Source of the DNA: Rusavskia elegans
Lineage: Eukaryota > Ascomycota > Lecanoromycetes > Teloschistales > Teloschistaceae
NCBI GenBank assembly: GCA_011316305.1
Contig: SAUG01000064.1
Span: 310,001 to 374,000 of the forward strand
DNA length: 64,000 nt
Reading direction: 5' to 3'
Made by a program: the position numbers and the translations under genes. The first letter of the stretch is position 1. Every line of letters starts with the position of its first letter. Positions 21,224 to 33,115 of this stretch are shown one piece after another. The notes below the pieces were generated by a model. The model was given only the letters and a program-made list of their open reading frames with translations, searched no databases and was not told the DNA's origin.

Positions 21224-21617
21224 CCAGCATCGGTCGTTGTACAGGACGGTGAAAAAAGGAAAATTTGTGTATAGGAAAGGGCAATCCTCGTCATGGGATA
21301 CGTCGGGTTGCTGGTAATTGCTCTGATGTTTACTTCCTTTGGTCTCTTCCATTTGCATGAGCGGAGCTTGTATACTAATTACGTTGATACCACTTGGGCT
21401 AGCGCGGCGCTGGAGCTATATTAGAGTCATGGTTTTCCTCATGCAAGAAGCATTAATTTGATGAGTCTCTGTATGACATCCAAGGCACCAAGACTCAGTG
21501 TACTTCCTATAAATTACTTGCCTTCACAGTATCGGCTTGTCCACTTACCACATCACATCTGCCAACATCCAGAAATCGACTACCCAGAGAGCTCTACAAT
21601 CCTGAAGCACTCTCGAA
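21224..21617. other. Intergenic region, no supported gene
   Basis: This is the 3' flank of the GPI-protein gene and upstream region of the next small gene. Nothing else is supported. Confidence 0.4.
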
Positions 21618-22196
21618 ATGACAGAACATCCCTCTTCCTCGCCGGCAACAAGGCCAGCCGAGACAGCAATGATTCTGGACACGAGCAATACCACCGACAC
21701 CCTCCATCTCTCCTCCACCACCACCACCACCACCACCCTCACCGCCCTCGAAACCACTCTCAACACCCAACAAGACCGCGCCTTCTCCTCCCTCACCCGA
21801 ATCTTCCACATGCCCCCCACCCTCGCCACGGCCTTCTCCTCCATCTATCGCACCGCCCTCGGCAGCCACACCGCTGTGCGCACCTTCGCAGAACGCAACG
21901 GCTACGACACGGTCTGGCTTTGGTGGATAGGAGCCATAGTCGCTTATGCGGGCTTGTTTGCGACAGAGATCGGGATGGTGATGATTGAGAAGTTGGTGGG
22001 GTTGGGGAAGGGATTGTTGTGGGTGCCGATGGTGGGGATTCCGGTCTGGAAGGCGGGGAGGAGGAGGGGGTTGGGGGAGGTGGTTGAGTTTTTCTTTTTG
22101 GGTAGGAAGGAGGAGGGGGAGAAGAAGAAGAAGGTGAAGGGGAGGAAGGAGGTAGAGGGGAGGGATGGGGGTGGTGAAGAAGAGAGTGGATGTTAG
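21618..22196 (+). CDS. Hypothetical single-exon protein with membrane helix, 192 aa
   Basis: This 192-residue frame has a poly-Thr stretch near residue 34 (encoded by an ACC repeat). Its central region QDRAFSSLTRIFHMPPTLAT looks like a helix, and VWLWWIGAIVAYAGLFATEI is a strong membrane-spanning segment followed by a second hydrophobic stretch (LGKGLLWVPMVGIPV). The tail is Lys/Glu-rich. No family is recognised. The coding-strand composition flips from C-rich to G-rich near position 21930, a pattern shared by other genes here, which favours a real gene. Without homology, confidence stays moderate. Confidence 0.5.
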   Translation: MTEHPSSSPATRPAETAMILDTSNTTDTLHLSSTTTTTTTLTALETTLNTQQDRAFSSLTRIFHMPPTLATAFSSIYRTALGSHTAVRTFAERNGYDTVWLWWIGAIVAYAGLFATEIGMVMIEKLVGLGKGLLWVPMVGIPVWKAGRRRGLGEVVEFFFLGRKEEGEKKKKVKGRKEVEGRDGGGEEESGC

Positions 22197-22989
22197 GCAT
22201 TTGGGGGGATATGTCAAGATGGGTTTGATATCATGATTGTGACAGGTTGTTTTATTTGAGGGATATGCCTAGTATAGTGGTGCTTGGCTGTTCTTCTACT
22301 AGAAGTGAGCTGTTGAAAATATCGGTCCTCCATGACATGATTTGCGAGATTATCGACATCTATCCGTAGACCAAGGCGATAGAGTAATCTACCCCGGAAA
22401 AATCGATGATTCGTGGGGAACACGGGAGCGTTCCGCGAGCTAGCCGGATGCGACGTCAGGTCATAAGGTAATTAGCCGCAAATTGCCAAGTGTGCCAAGA
22501 ATTCAACCGCCTTCAACTGCCGTCACGGAACCACCGACAACAACGTCTGTGTCTTTACCATCTATTCCCTACTGTACGACCAACTATTGGCTATCTTCAG
22601 ACCATATTTGTACCAACATAGCTACACCAACGTCTTCATCCATTCGTACATGATGTCGCTCTTCTAGCACTCCCAGCAGACCCTCTTCAATCACCGTTAC
22701 TCATCCCGTTCCCCCACACCGGCGCTTCGCTCTCCACGTCGTCCCGGCAATCATTACTGCAAGGCTACTATTGACCACTGTTACCTTGTCGCTGTCCGGA
22801 GCACTCTTCGATCACTAGAGCGAGGGCAGCCATATCGGCGAGCGCTCTCAGCCAGGACTGCTCCCATTGCGTCCCGTTGGTCAGTCACTGTTAGGCCAAC
22901 AGCTTCGATCCTCTCGACATCCACTATTGCTCGTTCACAACATCTCTTGCAGCCGGTCTAGCATGACCTGACTGCATCATCCTCACGCC
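22197..22989. other. Intergenic and long 5' leader of the Ste50-like gene
   Basis: No coding frame is supported. The last 450 bases are C/T-rich with many short ATG-free stretches, consistent with a long transcribed leader. Confidence 0.45.
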
Positions 22990-24759
22990 ATGGCTCTACA
23001 AGGCAGGGCTTACCACGCCGACTCCGACGCCGACGACGAGTACGAACGGAGCGAAATCACTTCCCCTATCCTCCCAATCGACGACGATGACGATACTTCA
23101 CCCACCAATTCCGACCCTCCTTCCACCGAACCGACCCCTACATTCGATCGCTCCAATGGAGACAAGCTTTCGCCTACCAACTCGATCCTTCGATGGTCAA
23201 CAGGACAGTGCGCCGATTTTGTTTCGAGTCTCGGCAAGCCCCTGTCACAGTATTGTGACAAGTTCATCGGTTTGTATGCCTCTATCTAAAGGGATTGCTT
23301 TGTTAGCTGACGGGCCGGAAACAGAGAACGAGATTGTGGGGGAAGCATTGATAGCTCTTAAGCATGAGGAGCTGAAAGAAATGAACATCCTCAGTGTCGG
23401 TCATCGACTCACCATACTCAAGGGAGTTTACGATGTCAAAGTGCGGCAAGAGATACCAATAGAACCAGACCACTACATACCCCCATGTAAGGTGCCTCGA
23501 CCACATATCCCTCGGAGACAGAACTGACCATTCTAGCTGCCGATGCCGACGCCAACTACAAGCCACCGAGCGAAGCCGACTACAACAGATTGGTCAAGTC
23601 AATTATGGAAAGAGATGAACGTATCATCAAGGCTGAAAATGCTCTTATCACCATGGCCGCCGACTTTAAAAGGCTGAGGGAAGAGGTGCTACCTATTATA
23701 CGCATGGCCAAAGATCGATCACATCCCCTGCCTTACCATCCTAACAGCAACAGCCCTGACTTTCAGAACCATGAAGATGTCATGTCACCAGTGGTTACAC
23801 ATATGCCCACCGAGAAGGGCACCGGCAGCAGCTTATCACGCAAATTCTCTACGAAACGGCTGTGGCTTGGAAATGGACCCAAGAGCAGCTCACCTACCCA
23901 TCTACCACAGTCAATACCGGAGAACCGGAGCATGGCCGAGAATTCGAATCTTGACCCCTCGGCTGCGGCCGTCGCGGCATCGTCTCATTTGACAGCATCC
24001 ATCAGCGGTGGACCCCAACCGTCGACATTTCCCAACCAAGCCAATATTCCCTCTCCCACATCCCCCAATACCTACGCAAACCAACCTACGCTTAGTGCAC
24101 GTGCTTGGAACGGCCGAGAAGCCCAAACACCAAGCACAGCACGGTCACTCTACTCACACAGCGAAGATGCATCCTTCCCTCATACATCATATTCATCGAA
24201 CACCTCGACGCTGATCGATCGCGAACGCAACGCCAGCAACCCCACCCCAACCCCCAACAACGCAACCACCCGCAGCAATCGTCAACCCCTCCCCCAACAA
24301 TCCACCCAAACCCTCCGCGACCCTCTTCAATCCCAGGATGACGCTGCCAGCGTAAGTACAGCCCGCGATGCCCCTTCAGTCGAGATCTTCAAATCTTTCC
24401 GCGTCAGCATGGAAGACCCCTGCCACAAAGTGCTCCCCGCCGCCCTCAAAAAATATAACATCAACGCCGACTGGCGTCAATACGCCCTCTACATTGTCTT
24501 CGGCGACCAGGAACGCTGCCTTGGTATGGAAGAGAAACCGCTCATCCTGTTCAAGCAGCTGGATCGCGAAGGCAGAAAACCGATGTTTATGTTGAGAAGA
24601 CATGCCGCGCCCGTGGAGGGACATAGCGGACCTGCAGGTATGAGCCACCAGCAGTCAGGGGTGGGAAGTATGGGATGGGATAGCGGGCCTCAAGGGATGG
24701 GTAGTTTGGGGGGAAGGGCTGGAGGGAGTAGTATCCAGCTGCCGGGTGGGGTCTTGTGA
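22990..24759 (+). CDS. ste50: Ste50-like adaptor protein (SAM and RA domains)
   Basis: Exons near 22990-23268, about 23325-23486 and about 23537-24759 give a protein of roughly 550 residues. An acidic N-terminal leader is followed by a SAM domain (ILRWSTGQCADFVSSLGKPL through LSVGHRLTILKGVYDVK). Next come a short coiled-coil-like helix (MERDERIIKAENALITMAAD), a long Ser/Pro/Asn-rich linker, and a Ras-association domain (FKSFRVSMEDPCHKVLPAAL to KPMFMLRR). This is the Ste50 order. In fungi Ste50 links the MAPKKK Ste11 to small GTPases and the HOG sensor branch, steering osmotic, mating and filamentation signalling. A Gly-rich tail ends the protein. Splice positions are approximate; both introns are short with GT-AG ends. 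Confidence 0.88.
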
Positions 24760-25527
24760 TTTGCCAATCCAGCATTCGGTATCGACGAGGATCTGAACAT
24801 ATTACAAGAACCTTCTAGGAGCGCAACGCTCCCATTCGGTATGTAAAAGGGGAAGGAGCTGTCTTCAAGACGGCGTTGTTGATGGATGCACCGGTCGGAT
24901 GAGGTCGCCGTCACGATGGATCGATATGTTTGCCATATGTCTCAGCAGCCAGAGGAAGGGCAAGGAAGAAGAAGAAGAATCCCTGATTGGATCTGGATTT
25001 GGATCTGCATGGATGGGATGTGATGTGATGTGATGGTCACGGGCAATAATATATATTTTCCTGCCAAGAAACTTCTACTCTACGCCTATACGGTTACTAC
25101 CTGGGGGTTTTGCAGGACACGGTATTATCTCCAGAGCAGAGCACTTGTAATTTATGAAATGCATTTAGCGGTTTTTTTAGTGGAATTGGCAGGGTATACG
25201 TAGGAATAGGAATTGAGCGGATTTTATTACTTCGGATCGTATGATGTTTCGTGAGTTGGATTATTGGTGTTGTTCTTGTGAATTTCATGAGTAAGGTTGT
25301 GACTTATCTTGTACTGTGTTGCGAGTTTTAAAGCTACTTACTACTGATTGAAAGGTCGATCGATTGAGCACGACTACTCTACTCCCACTACTCTACTCTC
25401 TCGTTGATTCCCGAAATCTTAGTTCCGGGTCTATGGTCATAATCACGCTAACCTCGTATTCTGCTCGGATAGATAGATGAGATACGTATTGTGCCCTCCT
25501 TAGGTAGTTGAATAATCAAGAATCACA
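24760..25527. other. Convergent 3' region with short microsatellites
   Basis: This lies between the stop codons of the Ste50-like gene and the cyclophilin gene. It holds GAA repeats (24966-24980) and a short GATGT repeat (25015-25038). No gene is supported. Confidence 0.45.
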
Positions 25528-27456
25528 TCACCAGTTATCGAAATTCCCAAACCCGCCTCCACCCTTAACCTTCTTCCTCACCCTCCATCCCCCATCGCCA
25601 TCACCATCACCATCATTCCCACCCTCCCACTCCTCCATCACCCCCTTCCCATTCCCCTCCCAACTCACCCCCTTCCCTTCCCCGCCACTATTACTTTTCA
25701 AATACCGTCCCACACCCCCTTCCCCACCTCCAGCCCCATCATCCATCCCCCCATCCAACCGAACCCTCTTCCCCGTCCACGTAACCCTCTCATCCTCCCT
25801 CCCACCCATCTTCCTAACAAGCTCTTTCTCCCTCTCCACCCTCTCTCTCTCCTCTTTATCATCCAAGAACCGTTCAAACGGATCAACCAACACAGTCACC
25901 TCTTTAATCCTCACCCCCGTCTTAGGCCTACTCTTCTCATCGACCTCCACCTTCTCCAAAGCTTTAAGCGCTGCATCGCTGGCTGAATCGTCGAGGACCA
26001 CGAGCCCGAAAACTGTGTGTTTGCGTACTAAATGGGGTGTCGGGCGGTAGGTGATGAAGAATTGGCTGCCGTTGGTGTTTTTGCCTTTATTCGCCATAGC
26101 CAGCATACCGCGTTTGTCGAACTTGCTACTCAACGGGCCCTCCAGCTCATCATCGAAGTTCTTGTTCCAGATACTGCTGCCGCCTTTGCCCGAGCCGGTG
26201 GGGTCGCCGCCTTGGATCATGAAGTTGGGGATGTTGCGGTGGAAGGGGAGGTTGTTGTAGTAGGATTTTTTGGCGAGTTGGATGAAGTTCCAGCAGGCTT
26301 TGGGGGCGAATTCGGGGTGGAGTTCGAGGGTTATTTGGTGCAATGTAGGGGAGGAAGGGGAGAGGGGGTGTAGAGTTAGGAGACAGTAGCCTTTTGTGCG
26401 GACGCGGCGGGGTACGAGGAGGTAGGATTCCAGGGAGAGGGAGGCGAGGTCGGCGGTTGTGTGGGGGGTTAGGCCGGTAGACGTGAGGGAGGCGGCGGCG
26501 AGGCCGGTGGTGTGGAGGGCCCGAGGTTGGGTTGAGGTGGTAGTGGTGTTCGTGGGGGTATTGATGCTGGCTGTAGAGGATTTTGTGGTTGGTTTCGTTG
26601 AGGAGAGGGAGGAGAGGGTTTTGGCGATGCTGGCGCGGTTATTGGCGAGGGCATCAGGATTGATGTCTGGTAGTTGCTCCTTTTTGGGAGCTTTGAAGAG
26701 GGATACGCCGTTGCCTAGGGCGGTGGTATTGACATTGCGGGATGGGTCATTCCGCTCGCGCTGCTGTTCTGGCGTGAGAGTGGAGTCGCCCTCTTGGAGG
26801 TATTTGAAGGTACTGAGGTTCCGTGATTCGACGTTTTGCGGATCTTGTAGCGTGACGATGTCCTTTCGGCTGAAGGCTTCTTCGCTGACTAGGTCTCGCC
26901 AATTCTTGGCTTTGATATTGAGTCGCTCGATGGTATCGTAAGCGAAGACATTGCTGGTGTTTTTCAGAGCGACGATATGGGTATTGTTGGTGAAGACCTT
27001 GTAGATAACAGGATCCACCATTTCTCCGTCATCGTTCTTGGTGAAATTGAGCTTGATGAGATCGCTAGATTTGAGTGGGGCGCCGGTTACAGGGTTTGTG
27101 CCGTGCTTCTTCAGCCATGGGAGAATGTTGGTGATGTCGAATACTGTCCCGTCGGGACTGCAGACAGGGTGGTTGAATGGCTGAAGAGAGATGGCGCAGA
27201 AGTTGAAGGGCAAACGCTTGAAGGGAGCGGCGGACGTAAGTGACTTGGATGCGCCGGAGCCAGCGCTCGCAGAGTAGGCATCTTCAGAGGCCCACTCGCT
27301 GTGGGTAATCTGTTCATGACCGTCAGCGAGAGCTCATCATTCGGTACGTGGTTTTGGATTTACATAGAGCTTGTCGGTTCCTACAGAGGAAGTGGATTAG
27401 TACATGCTACAGAAGGTGGCAGAAGACGGCCGAGAAAGCTGCGTACCTTTCCCCAT
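25528..27456 (-). CDS. U-box cyclophilin, PPIL2/Cyp8-type peptidyl-prolyl isomerase, 602 aa
   Basis: Three coding exons, 27456-27447 (10 nt), 27380-27364 (17 nt) and 27309-25528, sum to 603 codons. The spliced N-terminus MGKGTDKLYITHSEWASEDA matches the family start. A modified RING/U-box follows (PFNFCAISLQPFNHPVCSPD, then GTNPVTGAPL). The cyclophilin domain lies C-terminal: FIQLAKKSYYNNLPFHRNI, FMIQGGDPTGSG, KGKNTNGSQFFITY and HTVFGLVV. Active-site residues (the Arg of FHR and the QFF motif) are present, so isomerase activity is likely, though PPIL2-type enzymes are often weak. In other eukaryotes the protein is nuclear, spliceosome-associated and a ubiquitin ligase. The C-terminal tail is Gly/Asp/Lys-rich and low complexity. 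The two very small first exons are notable. Confidence 0.92.
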
Positions 27457-27726
27457 TGTATGATCGAGGAACGTTCCGATTGAGATTATTTCTGAGGGTT
27501 TTCAACTCACAGCGTCACCCAAGCCGCTAGTCCAGGAAGGGCATATTACAAAGGTATTCAAAGCGTGATAACCAGATCATGGTTGGGTTCGTACTGCATG
27601 AAAATACATTCTCTCATTTAAAAAATCCTATCGATTTACTTCCCTGGGGTATCATCCTTCTCTCAGAACGTCTCATCAGCAAATGTCCGCCCAAACACCC
27701 CCTCAATATCGGAGATCGAGATCAGA

Positions 27727-30124
27727 TCATGATGTGACACCACCAGCAGTGGTCACAAACTCCAACTCAGCAACCCATTGGCCTCCAAACTCAACCCCAA
27801 ATCTCCTTCGCGTACCGAATTTCTTCCACACCGAGTTAGAAATCCCGATATCAGCCACGAAAATCTTCCGTAATTTACCACCTTCGTTGACAGCTTCGGT
27901 GAAGATTGAAAGAAGTCCTGTCTTCGGGGCACCGAGGGCGAGGATGGAGTTCGAGACAATAGAGTAGGCGATCGCGTTGGACGACTGTGATGGCAAGCCT
28001 GTTGGTTGTAACGATCGAACGTTAGCGAACATCAGAACCCGATTGAATATTACTAAACCACAAACAACGTGGGAAAAGAACGGCCATACCATTCCCAGCA
28101 TCTGCCCCGGACGGAACATCGATCGCAAGAACGCTCTTCTCCGTGCTATTCGCCCAACTCGCAATCTCATAGAACGCATTCTGATCGGCCGTCCCAAGGT
28201 CTTCAAAGGACAGATGCATGCCCAGTAAGGCGTCGACAATCAGATCCGTCGGTGCTTTTCGACCGTCTTGACCCATCGTCAGCAGTTTCTCCAGTTTCAG
28301 CAGCTGGCCGCCAGAGCACCGGTAGATGTCCAATTGCCGCCGAACGATTTCGAGGATATCATCCTCTCTCTCGATGCCCAGAAGGAAGACTGACACCCGC
28401 ATACCATGATTGCGTAGTTGACGAGCTGCTGCAACAGCTCGGGCGCCAGTCTTGGTGTTGCCCGCCAGAACGATGACACGCTTCCCGGTAGTGATCTTGA
28501 GAATTAGTTGTGCGATGCTGCGAGCAGCGTTCTCATTTATCATATCGTCCGAAAGCCCGAGCTCGAAAGTGGCTGATTGCTCGAGCTCGAGCATCTGCAA
28601 TGGAGTGACGCAAGGGCATTCCGTGCCCGAGGTGAGCATTCGGAAAGATGGTTTCGATGATCGCAAGCTCTCGGATCTGGGATGTTGAGATGGATAACCC
28701 TTTTCTACTATTCGAGGACTTGGATGTTCTTGCGATGAATAACGGTTGGGAAAACCCGAGCTGGAAGTTTGCTCGTGGGGAACCATCGTGCTGCTCTTTC
28801 TCGAGGGCGGTTTGCGTATAGATGCTCGAGATGCTCGAGAGAGATCACGTCGAGAGCCTCTTCCACTGCTAAATTGATCATTACTGTCATCGCTCTCTCC
28901 ATTCCAGCTCGTCCGGCCGTTCTGCTGGGGAGAACTCAAGACATTCTCCGTATAGTGCAGATTCTTGCCCCCATTGGTTCCTGGGCGCGTAGGCAGACGA
29001 TTGAAGCTGACCAAGCGAGCTTCATCGGCCGTCGTGTCATCCTGCCGGATCTGTTCGAAAACGCCACGCTTATCAAACTTCGACAGATTGCCTTCGAAGT
29101 CAAATTCGCCCAAGTCCTGAATTTCGGTTGCTTCTTCTGTGGCCCACCCGTTTTGCTCCTCCCTGAGGTCGTTGCGCCTCCCCTTCCTAGCCCGAGCTAG
29201 CCTTTGTTCTGCACGGTGGACAGGCGCATCAAGCGGATGAGATTTCTTTCCAACCGAAGTTTCTTGCAAGAACGGGGGCTCTCCCCACCCGGCAGCCCGC
29301 GTTGGGGTCTGGGCGCTTCTCGTATTCGGCTCAGAAGGTACTTCTGGGTCATCCTGAGGACTTTTCTTGACGGGCCGTCGATTACGGTTTCTCTTCCTGG
29401 CAGGGGTTTTTCCTGGTGCACTTTGTTCCTGATCTTGAGACAGTCTATGACCATCAGGATCATTCAGCGTGAGATCCGTGAAAGGGCCCGAGAGTGTAGC
29501 GGTAGCACCGGTGATCTCTTTATTACTGGTCTTGATCCGGCTTTCTGGCTTATCAGGCGAAGCAGGGGGTCCAGCAGCGTGATCTGTTGTATCCTCCTGC
29601 TGACCGTGGACAAATTGAAGGTGCCGGTTGATATTGGATGTTCGATCTTGCAACGTACCAACGAATTGGCACCGGCACTCTGGACAGCGAGATTTGCCCC
29701 ATGACTTGGGGTTTTCTGCGGTTGCAGTGGCTTGAGGTTGTGAAGTATGTTGAGGCGACTTGGCGGGAAGATTTGGGCCTGTGTTTACAACGTTTCGATC
29801 GAAGCTCAAAATGGCCGGATCAGGGGATCGGTGGTGGGATATTTGAGGCGCCGGCAAGGGTTTGGTCTCGGGTTCGATGTTCAAGTCTTTGATATTGATT
29901 GTTTCAATAGAAAGAGAAGGGACTTGGGTTCCGTAATCCAGCCATGTCACTGTCAGTTCAAAAGTTAGCCACAGTGGAAAGTGAGAAAGGCAATGCACGT
30001 ACATACCGTTCTTCAGGTCCAGACGCTGTCCTTCAGCAATTCCCTCGACGAGCCCGCGGACTTGCCCGTCGTGAGGCTGATTCAAGGTGACCGTGACAAT
30101 GGATCCTATGAACTCGGTGGCCAT
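27727..30124 (-). CDS. edc3: Enhancer of mRNA-decapping protein 3, 749 aa
   Basis: Exons 30124-30007, 29949-28090 and 27998-27727 sum to 2250 nt (750 codons). The N-terminus MATEFIGSIVTVTLNQPHDG starts a divergent LSm domain that continues across the first intron (LKNVTWLDYGTQVPSLSIET). The middle is disordered and basic. An FDF motif (GEFDFEGNLSKFDKRGVFEQ) then binds the helicase Dhh1/DDX6 in known Edc3 proteins. The C-terminal YjeF_N domain (VIVLAGNTKTGARAVAAARQ, LGMHLSFEDLGTADQ, LAIDVPSGADAG) forms the dimerisation Rossmann fold. The protein scaffolds P-bodies and stimulates Dcp2. A CxxC-type SRCPECRCQF segment with a downstream HLQFVHG looks like a small zinc-binding insertion in the linker. 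The upstream in-frame MHHHYF start is unlikely. Confidence 0.92.
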
Positions 30125-30465
30125 TGCGAAGGAAAAGGACCAGCCATGCAGGGGATCGGTGGTCAATTTGAACAGGTGAACTCTGAAATAATGATGGTGC
30201 AAACATCAAAATACGAGGTCGGAACAACGGAAGCAGTCCGCTCGCCAAGATTGCGGGCCGGCAAGAGTCAGGGGCTCAGGGGGTATAGAAGACCGCAAAA
30301 CTCCTTTAAACATTGGAAGGAATGTCTATGGGTCTTTGATAGAATGGTAGAAGGAAGAAGCTAGAAGCTCCGGATGAATATCAATATGAGCTATACCGGT
30401 AGATGCTCCGCATCATATAATCACATGCTGCGTTTCGCACAAGGCCTGCGAATAACATACCCTTA

Positions 30466-33115
30466 TTATCTGGCATACATAGCCCTCAGCACATCATCTT
30501 CTTCCTCCCAGGGATCGCCGCCAGTGACTGCTGAAGCTCCCATCTGTTGCCTCGCCTTGATCCCTTGAGGTTGTGAAGTGGCGGAGTCGATGCTATAGAG
30601 GCTGTTATAAAATCCACGAACCTTCTCGTGTGCCATTACCTTCTTTGGGTCGAATCTCATGATCTGCAACCCTTCCTGAGTCGTAGCTCGACTAAGCGCA
30701 ACATAAGCCTGCCCCTTCTCGAAGATCTTACCCAGGTCGACCTTGACTCGTTCCAGCGTTTGACCCTGTGCCTTGTGGATGGACAACGCCCATGCCAAGA
30801 TCAGAGGGATCTGCGATCGAGAGGCCTGAACTTCCCCGTTAGGCAGCTCTATTTTCCACGACTCGCGTTGGCAAAGCAGGTCTCTCGAATTTCCATCCGC
30901 CGTCTGAAATCGCACAAGAGGCCATTTGTGGCTGGTGTCCCCAGCCATGTCTTTACTGATCATCTGCCTCAGCTTCAGACGGGACTCAGTCATCTCTTCC
31001 TCCTTAATCAAGTTTTCTTCGACGGCCTGAAAATCTTGGTCATCCTCATGATAGATATCGAATGTCCTCTCGTCCATGAAAGCGATGACTTTTCCAACCG
31101 ACCCGTTCACCAAAGTTTCATCCATGTTTTTGATCAACATCACTTGGGCCCCTTTCTTGAGAGAGATCATTGGTGGAGCCATGCAATTTGCTAGAAGCTT
31201 GTCCCGCTGCCCAACATCCGTGATACTGCCGCCATCTTCGGCCCTGTAATCCCAGGCCCGGCCGTTGAGATTCCTCATTCGATTGTTGTTTGCATTGTCG
31301 ACTTCTTGCCGGGTTGGAAATCTACTAAGAGTTCAGTAATTGACCTGAGAAGGATTAGGCAGGATTTACTGACAGCTCAGTAGCTTCGAAGTCGTCTCTA
31401 AACCCGAGCGGCCTATTAAGCGAGCGAAATGCATCGATCGACTCCGGGGTTAATCTTCCGATACGCATTTCATTGAGCATGTTGGCGAAGGCTAGGTCAA
31501 GATCAGCATATCGCTTTCGCAGGTTTTCTCCACTGAACTGAACGTACTTGGGTCTTTCTGACGGAAAACTTGAGTCAGGCCGATCGTATGTTCGATTGAT
31601 GTCGTCCAGGTAGCGGCGTCAAAACTAAACTTTGCGACCTTGCCATAATCCGGGACGGGAGGGAGCTGGAAGAAGTCTCCGGTGATGACAAGCTGGATAC
31701 CACCGAATGGCCGGCCATTGTTGCGGATACTGCGGGCAATGCTTTCGAGTTTGTCAAAAAGATCGCCATCCACCATCGATATCTCATCAACTATCAGGAT
31801 TTTGGTGCGCATCCAGCGATTCTTGGCTTTTGGATTGCGCTTGATTTTCCTCACCAACTCCGGTACGGCTTCTTTTCCGAGCCCGATTCCGGCGAAGCTG
31901 TGCAAGGTGACACCTCCAACATTGCAAGCGGCTAGCCCTGTAGATGCGGTGACAGCCACTCTGTCCGGTTCACGTTGGTGCTTTCTCCGAAGCTCCTTGA
32001 TTATCTCCCGTAATAAAACAGACTTGCCGGTACCTGCGGAGCCGGTGAAAAAGACGCTCTTACGCTCATCACTGACGAGGTGCATGACCTTTCTTTGCTC
32101 GTCGCTCAGGAACACCTTAGGGACTTGAGTTGGCCTTTTGGTGGTGGTAGCAGCGGTGGTGGAGGACTTTGCTTCCGTGTCGTTCTTGACGCGGGTCTTG
32201 TGGCCCTGTCGGAGGCGTCGTTGATCCTCCTTGAGAGCACTTGCAGTTGTGTGCCAGGGGTATGGCGAGTCTGATTTGTCCTTGGGTAGCGGGGTAAAGG
32301 AGCTGGAACTTTCGTGCTCGGTTTTGACCAGCTTGCCATGTTTTCGCCTCTTGGTTCTATCAAGGATGTCCTCCACGTGGGCCGCGGGGACCTTTTTTTG
32401 GCGTTCTGCTATAGCCTCCTCTCGATTTCGTTGTTTGGCATTCTTGATGAATTCCTGGACATGTCGTGGTATACCTTTACCACGGCTTTCTTCCTCATCC
32501 CCAAGCCAAGGAATAGTTCTTCGCTTTGATTGCTTTGGCTCTTCAGGTAAAGAAGGATAGGTAACTATGCCGGAATCTTCTACGAGGGTGGTGGGACTGT
32601 CTGACATCACTGCGGGTGCTCCGTTCTCGCGTGCAGAACCTTGACGATGATGCAGAGGAGAAGAAGACCAGGGTATTGGCTGGCTGCTGGCGGAATTCGG
32701 AGTGTGGCGGTTTTTGGGTGTTGGTAGAGGCAGAGTTGGGTATTGAACGGTGGAAGAGGGATGAGACACGGCATCACTCAAGTCGATGTTATCATCATCC
32801 TCAAAGTCATTCTCGTCGAAGTAGACATCGTCATGCAGTTTCCCAAGCATGCCTGTCGACAGTTAGCGCGTCAAGGACAAGTGAGCGGGCTCAGCAAGTT
32901 GTACTGGAGGAAGAGCGTGACAATGTAGTCTTATTGATCTGCTGGTTGGCACCGTTCACTTGAGAGGCCGTCCTCTTCAGCGGGTTTCTGTGGGCGGCTG
33001 AAGCAGCGGCGTTGCTTACTGACGAGGTAACAGGCTTCAAAGCATGTTCAAGGGTCGAAGGCTGGGAGCTTCTGCAGCCAGAGGTGCTCTGCTCTTTAGC
33101 CGTACTGGCTAGCAT
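30466..33115 (-). CDS. pif1: Pif1-family 5'-3' DNA helicase, 830 aa
   Basis: Exons 33115-32905, 32852-31548, 31491-31374 and 31324-30466 sum to 2493 nt (831 codons). After a disordered N-terminal region, the helicase core has Walker [27 protein letters not shown] (motif Ia), Walker [28 protein letters not shown] (motif III), [10 protein letters not shown] (motif IV), and C-terminal [17 protein letters not shown] with YVALSRAT (motifs V and VI). Pif1 enzymes unwind G-quadruplexes, remove telomerase and maintain mitochondrial DNA. I took the first ATG (MLASTAKEQ). The frame stays open upstream for about 40 codons without another ATG but with a presequence-like RSLLPRGSILYLPFARCFST, so a longer mitochondrial form is possible. 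The gene sits 342 bp from Edc3 in the same direction. Confidence 0.93.

Noticed and set aside
20749..21294. 181-codon minus-strand frame rich in Val and Pro
   Set aside because: It is the complement of the Ser/Thr-rich stalk of the GPI-anchored protein.
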